From: an uncultured Pelagibacteraceae bacterium
GTDB lineage: Bacteria > Pseudomonadota > Alphaproteobacteria > Pelagibacterales > Pelagibacteraceae
Assembly: GCA_902540275.1 (NCBI GenBank)
Contig: CACBMB010000001.1
Span: 124,001-188,000 of the forward strand
Direction: 5' to 3'
Length of the DNA: 64,000 bases
Shown: positions 42,249 through 52,401 of the stretch, piece by piece
Numbering within the stretch: position 1 is the stretch's first letter
Layout: every line of letters begins with the position of its first letter
Made by a program: the position numbers and the translations under genes
Notes under the pieces: generated by a model
Seen by the model: only the letters and a program-made list of their open reading frames with translations
Database searches by the model: none
Told to the model about the DNA's origin: nothing

Positions 42249-43480
42249 TTTCTCAACTTGAAAAAGAAATTACATTTAGGTTTTTAAAAGCTAGAAAAAA
42301 AGATGGCTTTCTTAATATAATTTCTATTTTTTCATTCATCGGAATTTCTCTTGGAGTAGCTGTACTGATAATTGTTATGTCGGTAATGAATGGCTTTAGA
42401 ACTGAATTAATTAATAAGATTGTAGGTTTTAATCCTCATATCACAGTTAAACCTTATGAAAGTAAATATATCAATCCTGCTAGATTTAACAGTCCTGAAT
42501 TAAATTCTATAAGTAAAAATTTAATTTCTAGTAATACATCTGAGGCTATAGTTATTAATAACAATAATTCAAAAGGAATAATTTTAAGAGGTTATAAAAG
42601 CAATGATTTTTCAAAACTATCTATTATTAATAATAAGAATTTTTTAGGTAATAAAAAAAACTTAATAAACAATAATATTTCAATAGGTAAAGAATTAAGT
42701 TTTATTCTTGATGTAAAAATAGGAGATAATATTTCTTTAATGTCATCGTCAGGAATAGATACAATAATTGGGAGCTTACCTAAACAAAAAGTATTTAAAG
42801 TTGTATCTCTTTTTGAAAGTGGACTAGTTGATTTTGATAGTAACATAGTTTTTATGAACTTGGATATATTAGAGGAATTTTCTAATTTAAAAAATTCAGA
42901 TAGAAATTTAGAAATTTATTTAAAAAACCCTCAAAATATAGAAAAACAAAAAGAAATTGTTCAAAAAGTTTTCCCTGATGAATTTATTTATAGTTGGTCA
43001 GATATGAACAGTTCTTTATTTTCTGCTTTAAAAGTCGAGAGAAATGTTATGTTTATTATTTTATCATTAATAATAATTGTTGCTGCCTTTAATATTATCT
43101 CTGGTCTTACAATTCTGGTTAAAAATAAAATTCGTGAAATTGCGATACTCAAATCTATAGGTGTTCTTAATAAATCCATTGTAAAAATTTTTTTCATGAT
43201 TGGTGTTATAATCGGAACTTCTGCAACAATTTTTGGAATTATTTTAGGTGTTACTTTTTCAATGTATGTTGAAAATTTAAGACAATTTTTAAGTGATGTT
43301 TTTAATATAAGATTGTTTCCAGAGGAAATATATTTTTTAAGTTCAATGCCCTCAGAAATAAATCCATCATCAATTTTTTTAATTTCTTTATGCTCAATAT
43401 CAATTACAATTTTGGTATCAATTTTTCCAGCATTTAAAGCTGCAAAACTAGATCCTGTAAAGGCTTTAAAATATGAATAA
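42245..43480 (+). CDS. lolC: Lipoprotein-releasing ABC transporter permease
   Basis: FLKARKKDGFLNIISIFSFIGISLGVAVLIIVMSVMNGF; likely TTG start. Confidence 0.93.
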   Translation: MISQLEKEITFRFLKARKKDGFLNIISIFSFIGISLGVAVLIIVMSVMNGFRTELINKIVGFNPHITVKPYESKYINPARFNSPELNSISKNLISSNTSEAIVINNNNSKGIILRGYKSNDFSKLSIINNKNFLGNKKNLINNNISIGKELSFILDVKIGDNISLMSSSGIDTIIGSLPKQKVFKVVSLFESGLVDFDSNIVFMNLDILEEFSNLKNSDRNLEIYLKNPQNIEKQKEIVQKVFPDEFIYSWSDMNSSLFSALKVERNVMFIILSLIIIVAAFNIISGLTILVKNKIREIAILKSIGVLNKSIVKIFFMIGVIIGTSATIFGIILGVTFSMYVENLRQFLSDVFNIRLFPEEIYFLSSMPSEINPSSIFLISLCSISITILVSIFPAFKAAKLDPVKALKYE

Positions 43481-44150
43481 TCTTATCCAATTATCAAATT
43501 TAAATAAATCATTTGAAGGATCAAAAAAGATAAGTGTTTTAAAAAAAATTTCTTACAATTTTAAGAAAGGTAAGATTTATGCTTTAATGGGTCCCTCTGG
43601 ATCTGGTAAATCCACTTTATTAAATCTACTTTCTTTAATTGATAGGCCAAATTCAGGAACAATTAAATTTGAAAACAATTTAATCAATTTTAGTAAATCA
43701 AACGATAATGATATTTTAAGAGCTAATAAAATAGGCATTGTCTATCAACAAGATAACTTGTTACCTGACTTTACTTCATTAGAAAATATTTATTTAGCTA
43801 GTCTTGCGGCTGGAAACAATAAAAAGATTTCTTTATTAAAAGCAAAAAATTTGCTTAAAAAAGTAGGTCTATTGAATAGATCAGATCATTATCCTTCACA
43901 ATTATCAGGTGGAGAGAAACAAAGAGTTTCAATTGCTAGAGCTGTGATAAACGATCCCCAAATAATTTTGGCAGATGAACCAACAGGCAGTTTAGATCTT
44001 GAGACTGCAAAAGAAATTTTTGAACTTCTAAAAAATCAAATAAATTCAAATCGATTGATTATATTTGCAACCCATAATAGATTTTTTGCAAATAAGGCAG
44101 ATTGCTTATTGGAAATAGTTAATGGTAATATAAAAACCATTAATGCCTGA
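43473..44150 (+). CDS. lolD: Lipoprotein-releasing ABC transporter ATPase
   Basis: GPSGSGKSTLLNLLSL, LSGGEKQRVSIARA, ADEPTGSLD. Confidence 0.95.
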   Translation: MNNLIQLSNLNKSFEGSKKISVLKKISYNFKKGKIYALMGPSGSGKSTLLNLLSLIDRPNSGTIKFENNLINFSKSNDNDILRANKIGIVYQQDNLLPDFTSLENIYLASLAAGNNKKISLLKAKNLLKKVGLLNRSDHYPSQLSGGEKQRVSIARAVINDPQIILADEPTGSLDLETAKEIFELLKNQINSNRLIIFATHNRFFANKADCLLEIVNGNIKTINA

Positions 44151-47100
44151 GTCTCAAATTAATAAATTCAATCATTTAAAAATACATACTCAATATTCTA
44201 TTTGTGAGGGTGCAATTAAAATTGATTCACTGAAAGATTTTTCAAAAGAAAATAGAATAAGATCCCTAGCGATTTGTGATACATCTAATTTATGTGGAGC
44301 ATTAGAATTTGCTGAAAAAATATCTAAAATAGGTACTCAACCAATAATCGGGACTCAAATACACTTTAAATATAAAGATACTTTAGGATTGTTACCAATA
44401 TATGCCTTGTCAGAAATTGGATATAAAAGAATAATTGAATTATCTTCAATGTCTTTTTTAAATAATGATGATCTCTCTGAACCCCATGTTAATTTTGAAG
44501 AACTGTTAAATAAAAATGATGATATTGCAATATTTTCAGGGACTGTTTTTGGTTTATTTGGAGCTTTATTTGAAAAAGGTAAATTTTCAGAAATAAAAGA
44601 ACTATATTCTAAATTAAAATTGAATTTTGGAGACCGGTTTTATCTAGAGATACAGCGCCATAATGACTCTAATGAATTAGGATTTGAAAAATTTAATCTA
44701 AATAAATCATTAGAACTTGAGATACCTATAATTGCCACTAATGAGGTTTTTTATATTGATAAAAATATGTATGAAGCCCACGATGCTTTGATTTGTATCA
44801 AAAATAAAACCTATATCAGTGAAAAAGATAGAATAAAACTTACAAATCAGCATTATCTTAAAAGTGATGCTGAAATGTCTGAGTTGTTTCACGATTTACC
44901 TGAGGCTTTAGAAAATAATTATAATTTTCCTTATAGATGTTCTTTTAAACCTTTTTTTTCCAAACCTATATTACCAAATATTAGCTCTGAAAAAGGTGGA
45001 AATGCTGATGAAGTCTTAATGAAAGAATCTTTAGATGGATTAAAAGATAAATTTGAAAAGATTTTTAAAATTGAGTCTAAAGATTTATTATCTAATAAAG
45101 ATTTTTCAAAATACAAAGATAGATTAGATCATGAATTAGATATTATTATTGAAATGAAATACTCTAGTTATTTTTTGATAGTATCTGATTATATAAAATG
45201 GGCAAAAAAAAATGAAATACCTGTAGGACCAGGAAGAGGATCAGGAGCAGGGTCTTTAGTAGCGTGGTGTTTATCAATAACCGATGTTGATCCAATAAAA
45301 TTTAATTTAATTTTTGAAAGGTTTTTAAATCCTGACAGAATATCAATGCCAGATTTTGATATTGATTTTTGTGAGGAAAAAAGGGATTTGGTTTTTGAAT
45401 ATCTTACAAAAAAATATAAAGATAGTGTTGCTCACATTATTACTTTTGGAAAATTAAAAGCTAGAATGGTTATAAGAGATGTTGGGAGAGTTTTAGGACT
45501 CGCGTATGGTTTTGTTGACAGTATATCAAAAATGATACCTTTTGATCCATCAAGACCTCAAAGTTTGACAGAATGTATAGCTGGTGAACCTCGATTACAA
45601 AAACTTATTAATGAAGATCCGAGAGTTAAAAAACTTACTGATTTATCATTAAGATTAGAGGGCTTAAATAGAAATGTAGCAACTCACGCTGCTGGCGTAG
45701 TAATTGCAGATAAAAAATTAATTGAGGTAGTTCCATTATATAAAGATAAATCAGCAGATTTATTATTGCCATCTACTCAATTTGATATGTATTCTGCTGA
45801 AAATGCAGGTCTAATTAAATTTGATTTTCTAGGATTAAAAACTTTGACTGTCATTAATAATACTCAAAAAATTATAAAAAAAAACGATAAAAAATTTAAT
45901 ATTGAAAATATTGATTTTGATGACCAAAAAGTTTTTGATTTATTATCATCTGGAAAAACTGTTGGATTATTCCAAATTGAAAGTGCAGGAATGCGTGAAG
46001 CTTTAATACAAATGAAACCTAATCACATAGAAGATATAATTGCATTAGTTGCTCTTTATAGACCAGGACCCATGAGTAATATACCTACTTACAACGATTG
46101 TAAACACGGCAAACAAAAACCTGATTACCTTCATCCATTATTAGAGGAGATTTTGAAACCAACGTATGGTGTAATCATTTATCAAGAACAAGTAATGCAA
46201 ATAGCTCAAAAATTATCAGGTTTTTCAGCTGGACAAGCCGATATTTTAAGAAGAGCTATGGGTAAAAAAAAAAGAGCTGAACTAGAAAAACAAAAACAAA
46301 ACTTTATAGAAGGAGCAGTTAAAAATGGTATTAGCAAGGATATAGCAGCTGGAATTTTTTTAAAAATTGAACCGTTTGCTGAATACGGATTCAACAAAAG
46401 TCATGCTGCAGCATATGCTATAATTTCTTATCAAACGGCATTTCTTAAAACATATTATCCAAAAGAATTTTTAGCTGCTTCAATGACCATGGATATTTCA
46501 AATCAAAACAAATTAAGTGAATTTTATGAAGAATTAAAAAGACTAGATATAGAAGTTATTAGACCTGACATAAATAAGTGTTATGCAGATTTCAAAACAG
46601 ATGGAGATAAATTTTACTATGCTTTAGGAGGTATTAAGGCTGTGGGATTTGAAGCAATATTAAATATTGTTCAAGAAAGAATAAATAATGGTAAATTTAA
46701 ATCTATTTTTGATTTTATAAGTAGAGTAAATCCAAAAGATATTAACAAACTTCAATTAGAGGGATTAGTAAAAGCAGGTGCTTTTGACAACTTAAATAAA
46801 AATCGACAATCTTTATTTAATTCAATTCCTAATTTAATAACTAAATCGAAAAACATATTTGAAAATAAATCAGTAAACCAAATTGATTTGTTTAGTGAAG
46901 ATAATGTTGAAGATAAAAATATAATAGCGCCATCAGATGACTGGAAATTTGAGGAAAGATTATCTAAAGAATTTGAGTCGGTAGGTTTTTTCATTTCCGA
47001 TCATCCTTTAAATCAATTTAAGGAAATTTTTAATGATTATAGAATTGTAGATTATAGTGTATTCAATAACAATGATAGCTTAAGCGATACAAATATTGCT

Positions 47101-47559
47101 GGCACTTTATTGAAAGTTCAAGAAAGAAAAACTGCTAAAGGAAATTCCTACGCTATTTTAAAACTAACTGATTTATCAAGCGTATTTGAACTCTTTATTT
47201 TTTCAGATATTTTAAATCTTAACCGTGAAATTTTAAAGGAAGGCAATTCTTTAATTTTGAAAATTAATAAATCAACCGCAGATGAAAATAATAGATTTAA
47301 AAGATTAAATGTTCAAAAAATAGGCTCTTTAATGGATTTGGTAAATAAACCAATCAAAGAAGTTACTTTTAAAATAAACTCTGAAAAGCAATTAATAGAA
47401 ATTTCAAATTATTTAAATAATAATGGTGATACTTTAATAAATATAAACCTAACTAACAGTGATAAAAATCTTAAGTTTAAGTTAGAAAATAGGAGAAATT
47501 TGGATAGAAAAACGTTAAATTTATTAAGAAATAAAGAAATTTTAGCTATAATAGACTAA
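44143..47559 (+). CDS. dnaE: DNA polymerase III alpha subunit
   Basis: GPGRGSGAGSLVAW, PDFDIDFCEEKRD, HAAGVVI, LYRPGPM, 1138 aa. Confidence 0.97.
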   Translation: MPESQINKFNHLKIHTQYSICEGAIKIDSLKDFSKENRIRSLAICDTSNLCGALEFAEKISKIGTQPIIGTQIHFKYKDTLGLLPIYALSEIGYKRIIELSSMSFLNNDDLSEPHVNFEELLNKNDDIAIFSGTVFGLFGALFEKGKFSEIKELYSKLKLNFGDRFYLEIQRHNDSNELGFEKFNLNKSLELEIPIIATNEVFYIDKNMYEAHDALICIKNKTYISEKDRIKLTNQHYLKSDAEMSELFHDLPEALENNYNFPYRCSFKPFFSKPILPNISSEKGGNADEVLMKESLDGLKDKFEKIFKIESKDLLSNKDFSKYKDRLDHELDIIIEMKYSSYFLIVSDYIKWAKKNEIPVGPGRGSGAGSLVAWCLSITDVDPIKFNLIFERFLNPDRISMPDFDIDFCEEKRDLVFEYLTKKYKDSVAHIITFGKLKARMVIRDVGRVLGLAYGFVDSISKMIPFDPSRPQSLTECIAGEPRLQKLINEDPRVKKLTDLSLRLEGLNRNVATHAAGVVIADKKLIEVVPLYKDKSADLLLPSTQFDMYSAENAGLIKFDFLGLKTLTVINNTQKIIKKNDKKFNIENIDFDDQKVFDLLSSGKTVGLFQIESAGMREALIQMKPNHIEDIIALVALYRPGPMSNIPTYNDCKHGKQKPDYLHPLLEEILKPTYGVIIYQEQVMQIAQKLSGFSAGQADILRRAMGKKKRAELEKQKQNFIEGAVKNGISKDIAAGIFLKIEPFAEYGFNKSHAAAYAIISYQTAFLKTYYPKEFLAASMTMDISNQNKLSEFYEELKRLDIEVIRPDINKCYADFKTDGDKFYYALGGIKAVGFEAILNIVQERINNGKFKSIFDFISRVNPKDINKLQLEGLVKAGAFDNLNKNRQSLFNSIPNLITKSKNIFENKSVNQIDLFSEDNVEDKNIIAPSDDWKFEERLSKEFESVGFFISDHPLNQFKEIFNDYRIVDYSVFNNNDSLSDTNIAGTLLKVQERKTAKGNSYAILKLTDLSSVFELFIFSDILNLNREILKEGNSLILKINKSTADENNRFKRLNVQKIGSLMDLVNKPIKEVTFKINSEKQLIEISNYLNNNGDTLININLTNSDKNLKFKLENRRNLDRKTLNLLRNKEILAIID

Positions 47560-47566
47560 TTTACAC

Positions 47567-47595
47567 TTGTTAATTATAAAAAATATTTGTAAATA
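47567..47595 (+). promoter_or_regulatory. Candidate promoter for rpsB operon
   Basis: TTGTTA-N17-TAAATA in the dnaE-rpsB gap. Confidence 0.4.
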
Positions 47596-47615
47596 ACATT
47601 CAGTTTAAATAAAAA

Positions 47616-47688
47616 CGCACACAGTTATTGGTTTTATACCTCCGGTCCTTAAATGGAAATTACTGTGGTGGCTTAACCGGGAATAAAT
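47616..47688 (+). promoter_or_regulatory. rpsB leader RNA, potential pseudoknot
   Basis: CACAGT (47620-47625) pairs ACTGTG (47662-47667) while CCGGT (47642-47646) pairs ACCGG (47676-47680): interleaved helices ending 8 nt before ATG 47689. Confidence 0.75.
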
Positions 47689-48507
47689 ATGAAGATACCT
47701 AATATAACAATACAACAACTACTTGAAGCAGGGGTGCATCTTGGCCATAAAACATTGAGATGGAATCCAAAAATGAAAAAATATATTTTTGGAAAAAGAG
47801 ATTCTATTCATATAATTGATCTGACTCAAACATTAGAACTCACTAAAATTGCATTAGAAAAAATTTATGAAGTAATATCAAATAATGGAAAAATTTTATT
47901 TGTATCAACAAAAAAACAAGCCTCAGAAGCTATAGCTGAAGTCGCAAAAGAAACAGATCAATATTTTGTAAATTATAGATGGCTAGGTGGAATGTTAACT
48001 AACTGGGGAACTATTTCAAATTCTATTAAAAAGTTGAAAAAACTTGAAGTTGATTTAATTGCTGAAAATAGAGGTTTTACTAAAAAAGAACTTTTAAAAA
48101 TGAGTGTAAAAAAAGATAAACTTCAAAGATCATTAGGTGGTATTGCCCAGATGAAAAAAATACCTGACTTAGTTTTTATTATTGATACAAATTATGAGTC
48201 ACTTGCAATTCAAGAGTCTGTTAAATTAGGTATACCAATCATAGCTATACTTGATAGTAATTCAAATCCTGATGGTATTGATTTCCCAATTCCAGGCAAT
48301 GATGATGCTAGAAGATCTATAGATTTATATTGTAATCTAATAAAAGAAACTATTAATTCTGCAAAAAAAGAAAATCCTTCAACGGAACCTATAAAGACAA
48401 AAGAACAAAATAATGAGAAAGAAAAAACTACTAAGACAATCCAAGAAATTGACAGAGAAAAATTAGATACAAAATTTTCTAAATCAAAAAAAAATAAACT
48501 TAATTAA
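47689..48507 (+). CDS. rpsB: 30S ribosomal protein S2
   Basis: [35 protein letters not shown]. Confidence 0.97.
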   Translation: MKIPNITIQQLLEAGVHLGHKTLRWNPKMKKYIFGKRDSIHIIDLTQTLELTKIALEKIYEVISNNGKILFVSTKKQASEAIAEVAKETDQYFVNYRWLGGMLTNWGTISNSIKKLKKLEVDLIAENRGFTKKELLKMSVKKDKLQRSLGGIAQMKKIPDLVFIIDTNYESLAIQESVKLGIPIIAILDSNSNPDGIDFPIPGNDDARRSIDLYCNLIKETINSAKKENPSTEPIKTKEQNNEKEKTTKTIQEIDREKLDTKFSKSKKNKLN

Positions 48508-48508
48508 G

Positions 48509-49360
48509 ATGACTGACATTGAAAAGGTAAAGAAATTAAGAGAAGCAACTGGTGCGGGCTTTAAGGATTGCAATCTAGCTATAAAAGAGTCAAATGGAGA
48601 TTTAAATAAGGCTGTTGAAATTTTAAGAGTAAAAGGAATTTCAAAAGCTTCAAAAAAAATGTCCAGAGACGCTAAAGAAGGCGTTGTTGCAGTAAGTGGT
48701 GACCAAAACAAAACATCTATAATAGAAGTAAATTGTGAAACTGATTTTGTTGCCAAAAATGATAATTTTATAGACTTTGTTAAAGAAATAAGTGAATTAA
48801 ATAATGAAAATGACTCAGATATTAAAAAATTAAAAAAAGCAAAAATGAAAAATGGTGTCTCTGTTGAAGATACTCTTGTTGCATTAATTGCTAAAATTGG
48901 TGAAAAAATTACGATAGGTAAAACAAAAACAATTTCAAATTCTACATCTACTAATTTTCAATATTTACACACTGTAGTAAAAGATAACCTTGCTAAACTT
49001 GCCGTTGTAGTTTCTTTGGAAACAAAAGATAATTCTGATGCAGTAAAAACTTTTGGTAAACAATTATCAATGCACATAGCTGCATCAAATCCATTAGCTT
49101 TAGAATCTAGTTTAATAGATCAAGCAATATTGGAAAAAGAACAAGAATTGGTAAAAGAAGAATTAAAAAATTCTGGTAAGCCAGAAGATATTGCCAAAAA
49201 GATAAGTTTAGGTAAGATGAATAAATTTAAAGAAGAGAATGCTTTAATGACGCAAGCATGGGTTATGGAACCAAAAAAAAAAGTAAAAGACATAATTAAT
49301 GAACTTGCTATCAATGATTTAAAAATTAAGGAGTTTAGCAGAATTAAAATAGGCGAATAA
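48509..49360 (+). CDS. tsf: Elongation factor Ts
   Basis: [30 protein letters not shown]. Confidence 0.97.
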   Translation: MTDIEKVKKLREATGAGFKDCNLAIKESNGDLNKAVEILRVKGISKASKKMSRDAKEGVVAVSGDQNKTSIIEVNCETDFVAKNDNFIDFVKEISELNNENDSDIKKLKKAKMKNGVSVEDTLVALIAKIGEKITIGKTKTISNSTSTNFQYLHTVVKDNLAKLAVVVSLETKDNSDAVKTFGKQLSMHIAASNPLALESSLIDQAILEKEQELVKEELKNSGKPEDIAKKISLGKMNKFKEENALMTQAWVMEPKKKVKDIINELAINDLKIKEFSRIKIGE

Positions 49361-49361
49361 A

Positions 49362-49913
49362 ATGTTTGATGAAAAGTCACATAGCCTTAAAATGGATAAA
49401 GCAATTGAAGTTTTTTCCAAAGAACTTTCTTCTCTTAGAACTGGAAGAGCAAACTCTGCAATGTTAGATTTAGTTAAGGTTGATGTTTATGGTCAACAAA
49501 TGCCAATAAATCAAATTGGTAGTATTACGACACCGGAACCAAGAATGATAAATATTCAAGTTTGGGATCAGAATAATGTAAACCTAGTTGATTCTGCTAT
49601 AAAAAAATCAGAACTGGGATTAAATCCTCAAATTGATGGTCAGTTAATTAGATTGCCAATACCAGAATTAAACGAAGAAAGAAGAACGGAATTAAAAAAA
49701 ATAATAAAAACAATGGGTGAAAAATGTAAAATTTCTATAAGGAATATTAGGAGAGATGCAAATGAAGAATTAAAAAAACTTTTGAAATCAAAGAAAATTG
49801 GAGAAGATGAGGAAAAATCATTTGAAAAAAATGTTCAGAATATTACTGATAATCACGTTAAGATAGTTGACGAAAAAATTGCTACTAAAGAAAAAGAAAT
49901 AATGACAATATGA
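49362..49913 (+). CDS. frr: Ribosome recycling factor
   Basis: LSSLRTGRANSAMLDLVKVDVYG, RRDANEELK. Confidence 0.97.
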   Translation: MFDEKSHSLKMDKAIEVFSKELSSLRTGRANSAMLDLVKVDVYGQQMPINQIGSITTPEPRMINIQVWDQNNVNLVDSAIKKSELGLNPQIDGQLIRLPIPELNEERRTELKKIIKTMGEKCKISIRNIRRDANEELKKLLKSKKIGEDEEKSFEKNVQNITDNHVKIVDEKIATKEKEIMTI

Positions 49914-50584
49914 ACCCATTAAAACATGTAGCCATTATTATGGATGGCAATGGTAGATGGGGTTTAAAAAATAAAAATTCACGAAATGCAGGACATAAGG
50001 CAGGATTAAAAACAGTTGAAAAAATTATAAAAGAATCAATTAAAAATAAAATTAGATATCTAACACTGTATGCCTTTTCAACAGAAAATTGGAAAAGACC
50101 AAAAAATGAAATAAATTTTTTATTTAGTTTATTAGATAATTTTCTAAGAAATAGAATAAAAGAGCTTCATCAACAAAAGATAAGACTGAAAATAATTGGC
50201 AATAAAAATTTTACACAAAAATTGAATAAACTTCTAATTTCAGCAGAAAAAAAAACACTAAAAAATAAAAAACTACAGATAAATTTAGCTTTGAATTATG
50301 GATCAAAATTTGAACTTTTAAATGCATTTAAAGACCTAAAAAAAAGTAATTCAATAATAAATGAAAAAAATTTACAAAAATATTTAAGTACTAAAGATAT
50401 TCCAGATCCAGATTTATTAATTAGAACAGGGAATACAAAAAGATTGAGCAATTTTCTTTTGTGGCAATTAGCATATTCTGAGATATTTTTTGAGAAAAAG
50501 CTATGGCCAGATTTTAATGAAAAAGATTATAATAGAATAATCAAAAAATTTAGAAATATTAAAAGAAATTTTGGAAATATTTAA
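49910..50584 (+). CDS. uppS: Undecaprenyl diphosphate synthase
   Basis: HVAIIMDGNGRWG, LTLYAFSTENWKRP, DLLIRTGNTKRLSNFLLWQLAYSE. Confidence 0.96.
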   Translation: MNPLKHVAIIMDGNGRWGLKNKNSRNAGHKAGLKTVEKIIKESIKNKIRYLTLYAFSTENWKRPKNEINFLFSLLDNFLRNRIKELHQQKIRLKIIGNKNFTQKLNKLLISAEKKTLKNKKLQINLALNYGSKFELLNAFKDLKKSNSIINEKNLQKYLSTKDIPDPDLLIRTGNTKRLSNFLLWQLAYSEIFFEKKLWPDFNEKDYNRIIKKFRNIKRNFGNI

Positions 50585-51225
50585 TGAAAAAAGAGCTTCA
50601 AAAAAGAATATTTAGTTCATTGATACTTATTCCTATCGCTCTTTTTTTTATAATAAAAGGAAGTCTTTTGTTTAACTTTTTTATATTAATTTGTTTTTTA
50701 ATTACGTCATATGAATGGCACAAGATGAGTCAAAAAAAACCATATTATTTATTAGGACTATTATTTTTGGTTTTATCTTTTTACTCTGCTTATGTAATTA
50801 GAACAGACACAAATAGTAGTTTAGAGTATTTCATAATTATCTTATTAATTTGTATTTCTACTGATATAGGTGGATATATCTTTGGAAAATTATTTAGAGG
50901 ACCAAAGTTGACTAAAATAAGTCCTAAAAAAACTTATTCTGGTGTAATAGGTGGATACCTACTATCAATCATTTCTTTAAATTTGTTTTTTAATTCTTCT
51001 TATTATCTTTACCCACAAGAAATGACATCAAATATTTTTTTATTAATCTTATTAATTTCAACTGTTAGTCAATTAGGAGATATTGTTATTTCTTACTTTA
51101 AAAGATTATCAAAAATAAAAGATACTGGAAAAATAATTCCTGGTCACGGTGGTATACTTGACAGAATAGATGGAATGATTTTTGCTTTTCCTTTTTGTTA
51201 CGGTATTTTCTCATATTTTTATTAA
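50584..51225 (+). CDS. cdsA: Phosphatidate cytidylyltransferase
   Basis: DIGGYIFGKLFRGPKLTKISPKKTYSGVIGG, SQLGDIVISYFKR..KDTGKIIPGHGGILDRIDG. Confidence 0.95.
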   Translation: MKKELQKRIFSSLILIPIALFFIIKGSLLFNFFILICFLITSYEWHKMSQKKPYYLLGLLFLVLSFYSAYVIRTDTNSSLEYFIIILLICISTDIGGYIFGKLFRGPKLTKISPKKTYSGVIGGYLLSIISLNLFFNSSYYLYPQEMTSNIFLLILLISTVSQLGDIVISYFKRLSKIKDTGKIIPGHGGILDRIDGMIFAFPFCYGIFSYFY

Positions 51226-52401
51226 ATGAAAAAAAAAATTGCAATATTAGGTTCTACAGGTTCTATAGGTGAGAATACTTTGAAAATAATTAAACAAGAT
51301 AAAAAAAACTTTGAAGTAACCTTATTATCTACAAATAAAAATCTTAATAGAATTTTGAAACAAGCAAAAGAATTTAAAGTAAAAAATATAATTATTAGTG
51401 ATTTGAAAACTTACCAAAAAGCAAAATCAAAAATCAATAAATCAAATTTTAAAATCTATAATAATTTTGATAATTTTAAAAAAATTTTTAAAAAAAAGAA
51501 TAATTTTATAATGAGTTCAATAACAGGATTAAGTGGACTTGGACCAACATTAAAATCAATTAGATATACAAAAAAAATATTAATAGCAAATAAAGAAGCA
51601 ATTATTTGTGGATGGAATTTAATAGATAAAGAATTAAAAAAATATAATACAAAATTTATACCAATAGACTCGGAGCATTTTTCAATTTGGTCTTTGCTAC
51701 AAAATAATAAAACTCAAAACATTGACAAAATATATATTACAGCCTCAGGAGGGCCTTTTTTAAAACTACCATTAAATAAATTTTCTAAAATATCTATTAA
51801 AAAAGCTCTTAGCCATCCAAATTGGAAAATGGGAAAAAAAATCTCAATAGACTCTGCTACAATGATGAATAAACTTTTTGAAATAATTGAGGCAAAAAAT
51901 ATTTTTAATCTTGAATACAAAAAAATTTTTGCTTTGATTCACCCAAAATCTTATGTTCATGCAATAATTAAATTTAAAAATGGAATTACAAAAATATTAA
52001 TTCATGAGACCTCGATGAAAATACCAATCTTTAATGCTTTATATTATAATGATTTAAATAAGAAAATATCTTCAAAAGAAATTGATATAAAAATTTTAAA
52101 TAATCTTAACTTTTCTAAACCTGATACAAAAAAATTTAAAGCTTTAAAATTCATAAAAATGTTACCAAAAAAAATTTCATTATTTGAAACGATTTTAATA
52201 ACCGCTAATGATGAAATAGTTAAATTATTTTTAAGAAACAAAATATCATTTAGAGAAATTGTGCCGACAATCCATAAAATAATTAAATATAAAGATTTTA
52301 AAAAATTTAAAAAAATTATGCCTAAAAATTTGAAAAATATCACTGAATTGAGCAAATTCGTTCGTTTTAAAATTCAATCTATAGTGTATAAGAGCTCTTG
52401 A
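51226..52401 (+). CDS. dxr: 1-deoxy-D-xylulose 5-phosphate reductoisomerase
   Basis: ILGSTGSIGENTLKII, ANKEAIICGW, PIDSEHFSI, TASGGPF. Confidence 0.96.
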   Translation: MKKKIAILGSTGSIGENTLKIIKQDKKNFEVTLLSTNKNLNRILKQAKEFKVKNIIISDLKTYQKAKSKINKSNFKIYNNFDNFKKIFKKKNNFIMSSITGLSGLGPTLKSIRYTKKILIANKEAIICGWNLIDKELKKYNTKFIPIDSEHFSIWSLLQNNKTQNIDKIYITASGGPFLKLPLNKFSKISIKKALSHPNWKMGKKISIDSATMMNKLFEIIEAKNIFNLEYKKIFALIHPKSYVHAIIKFKNGITKILIHETSMKIPIFNALYYNDLNKKISSKEIDIKILNNLNFSKPDTKKFKALKFIKMLPKKISLFETILITANDEIVKLFLRNKISFREIVPTIHKIIKYKDFKKFKKIMPKNLKNITELSKFVRFKIQSIVYKSS

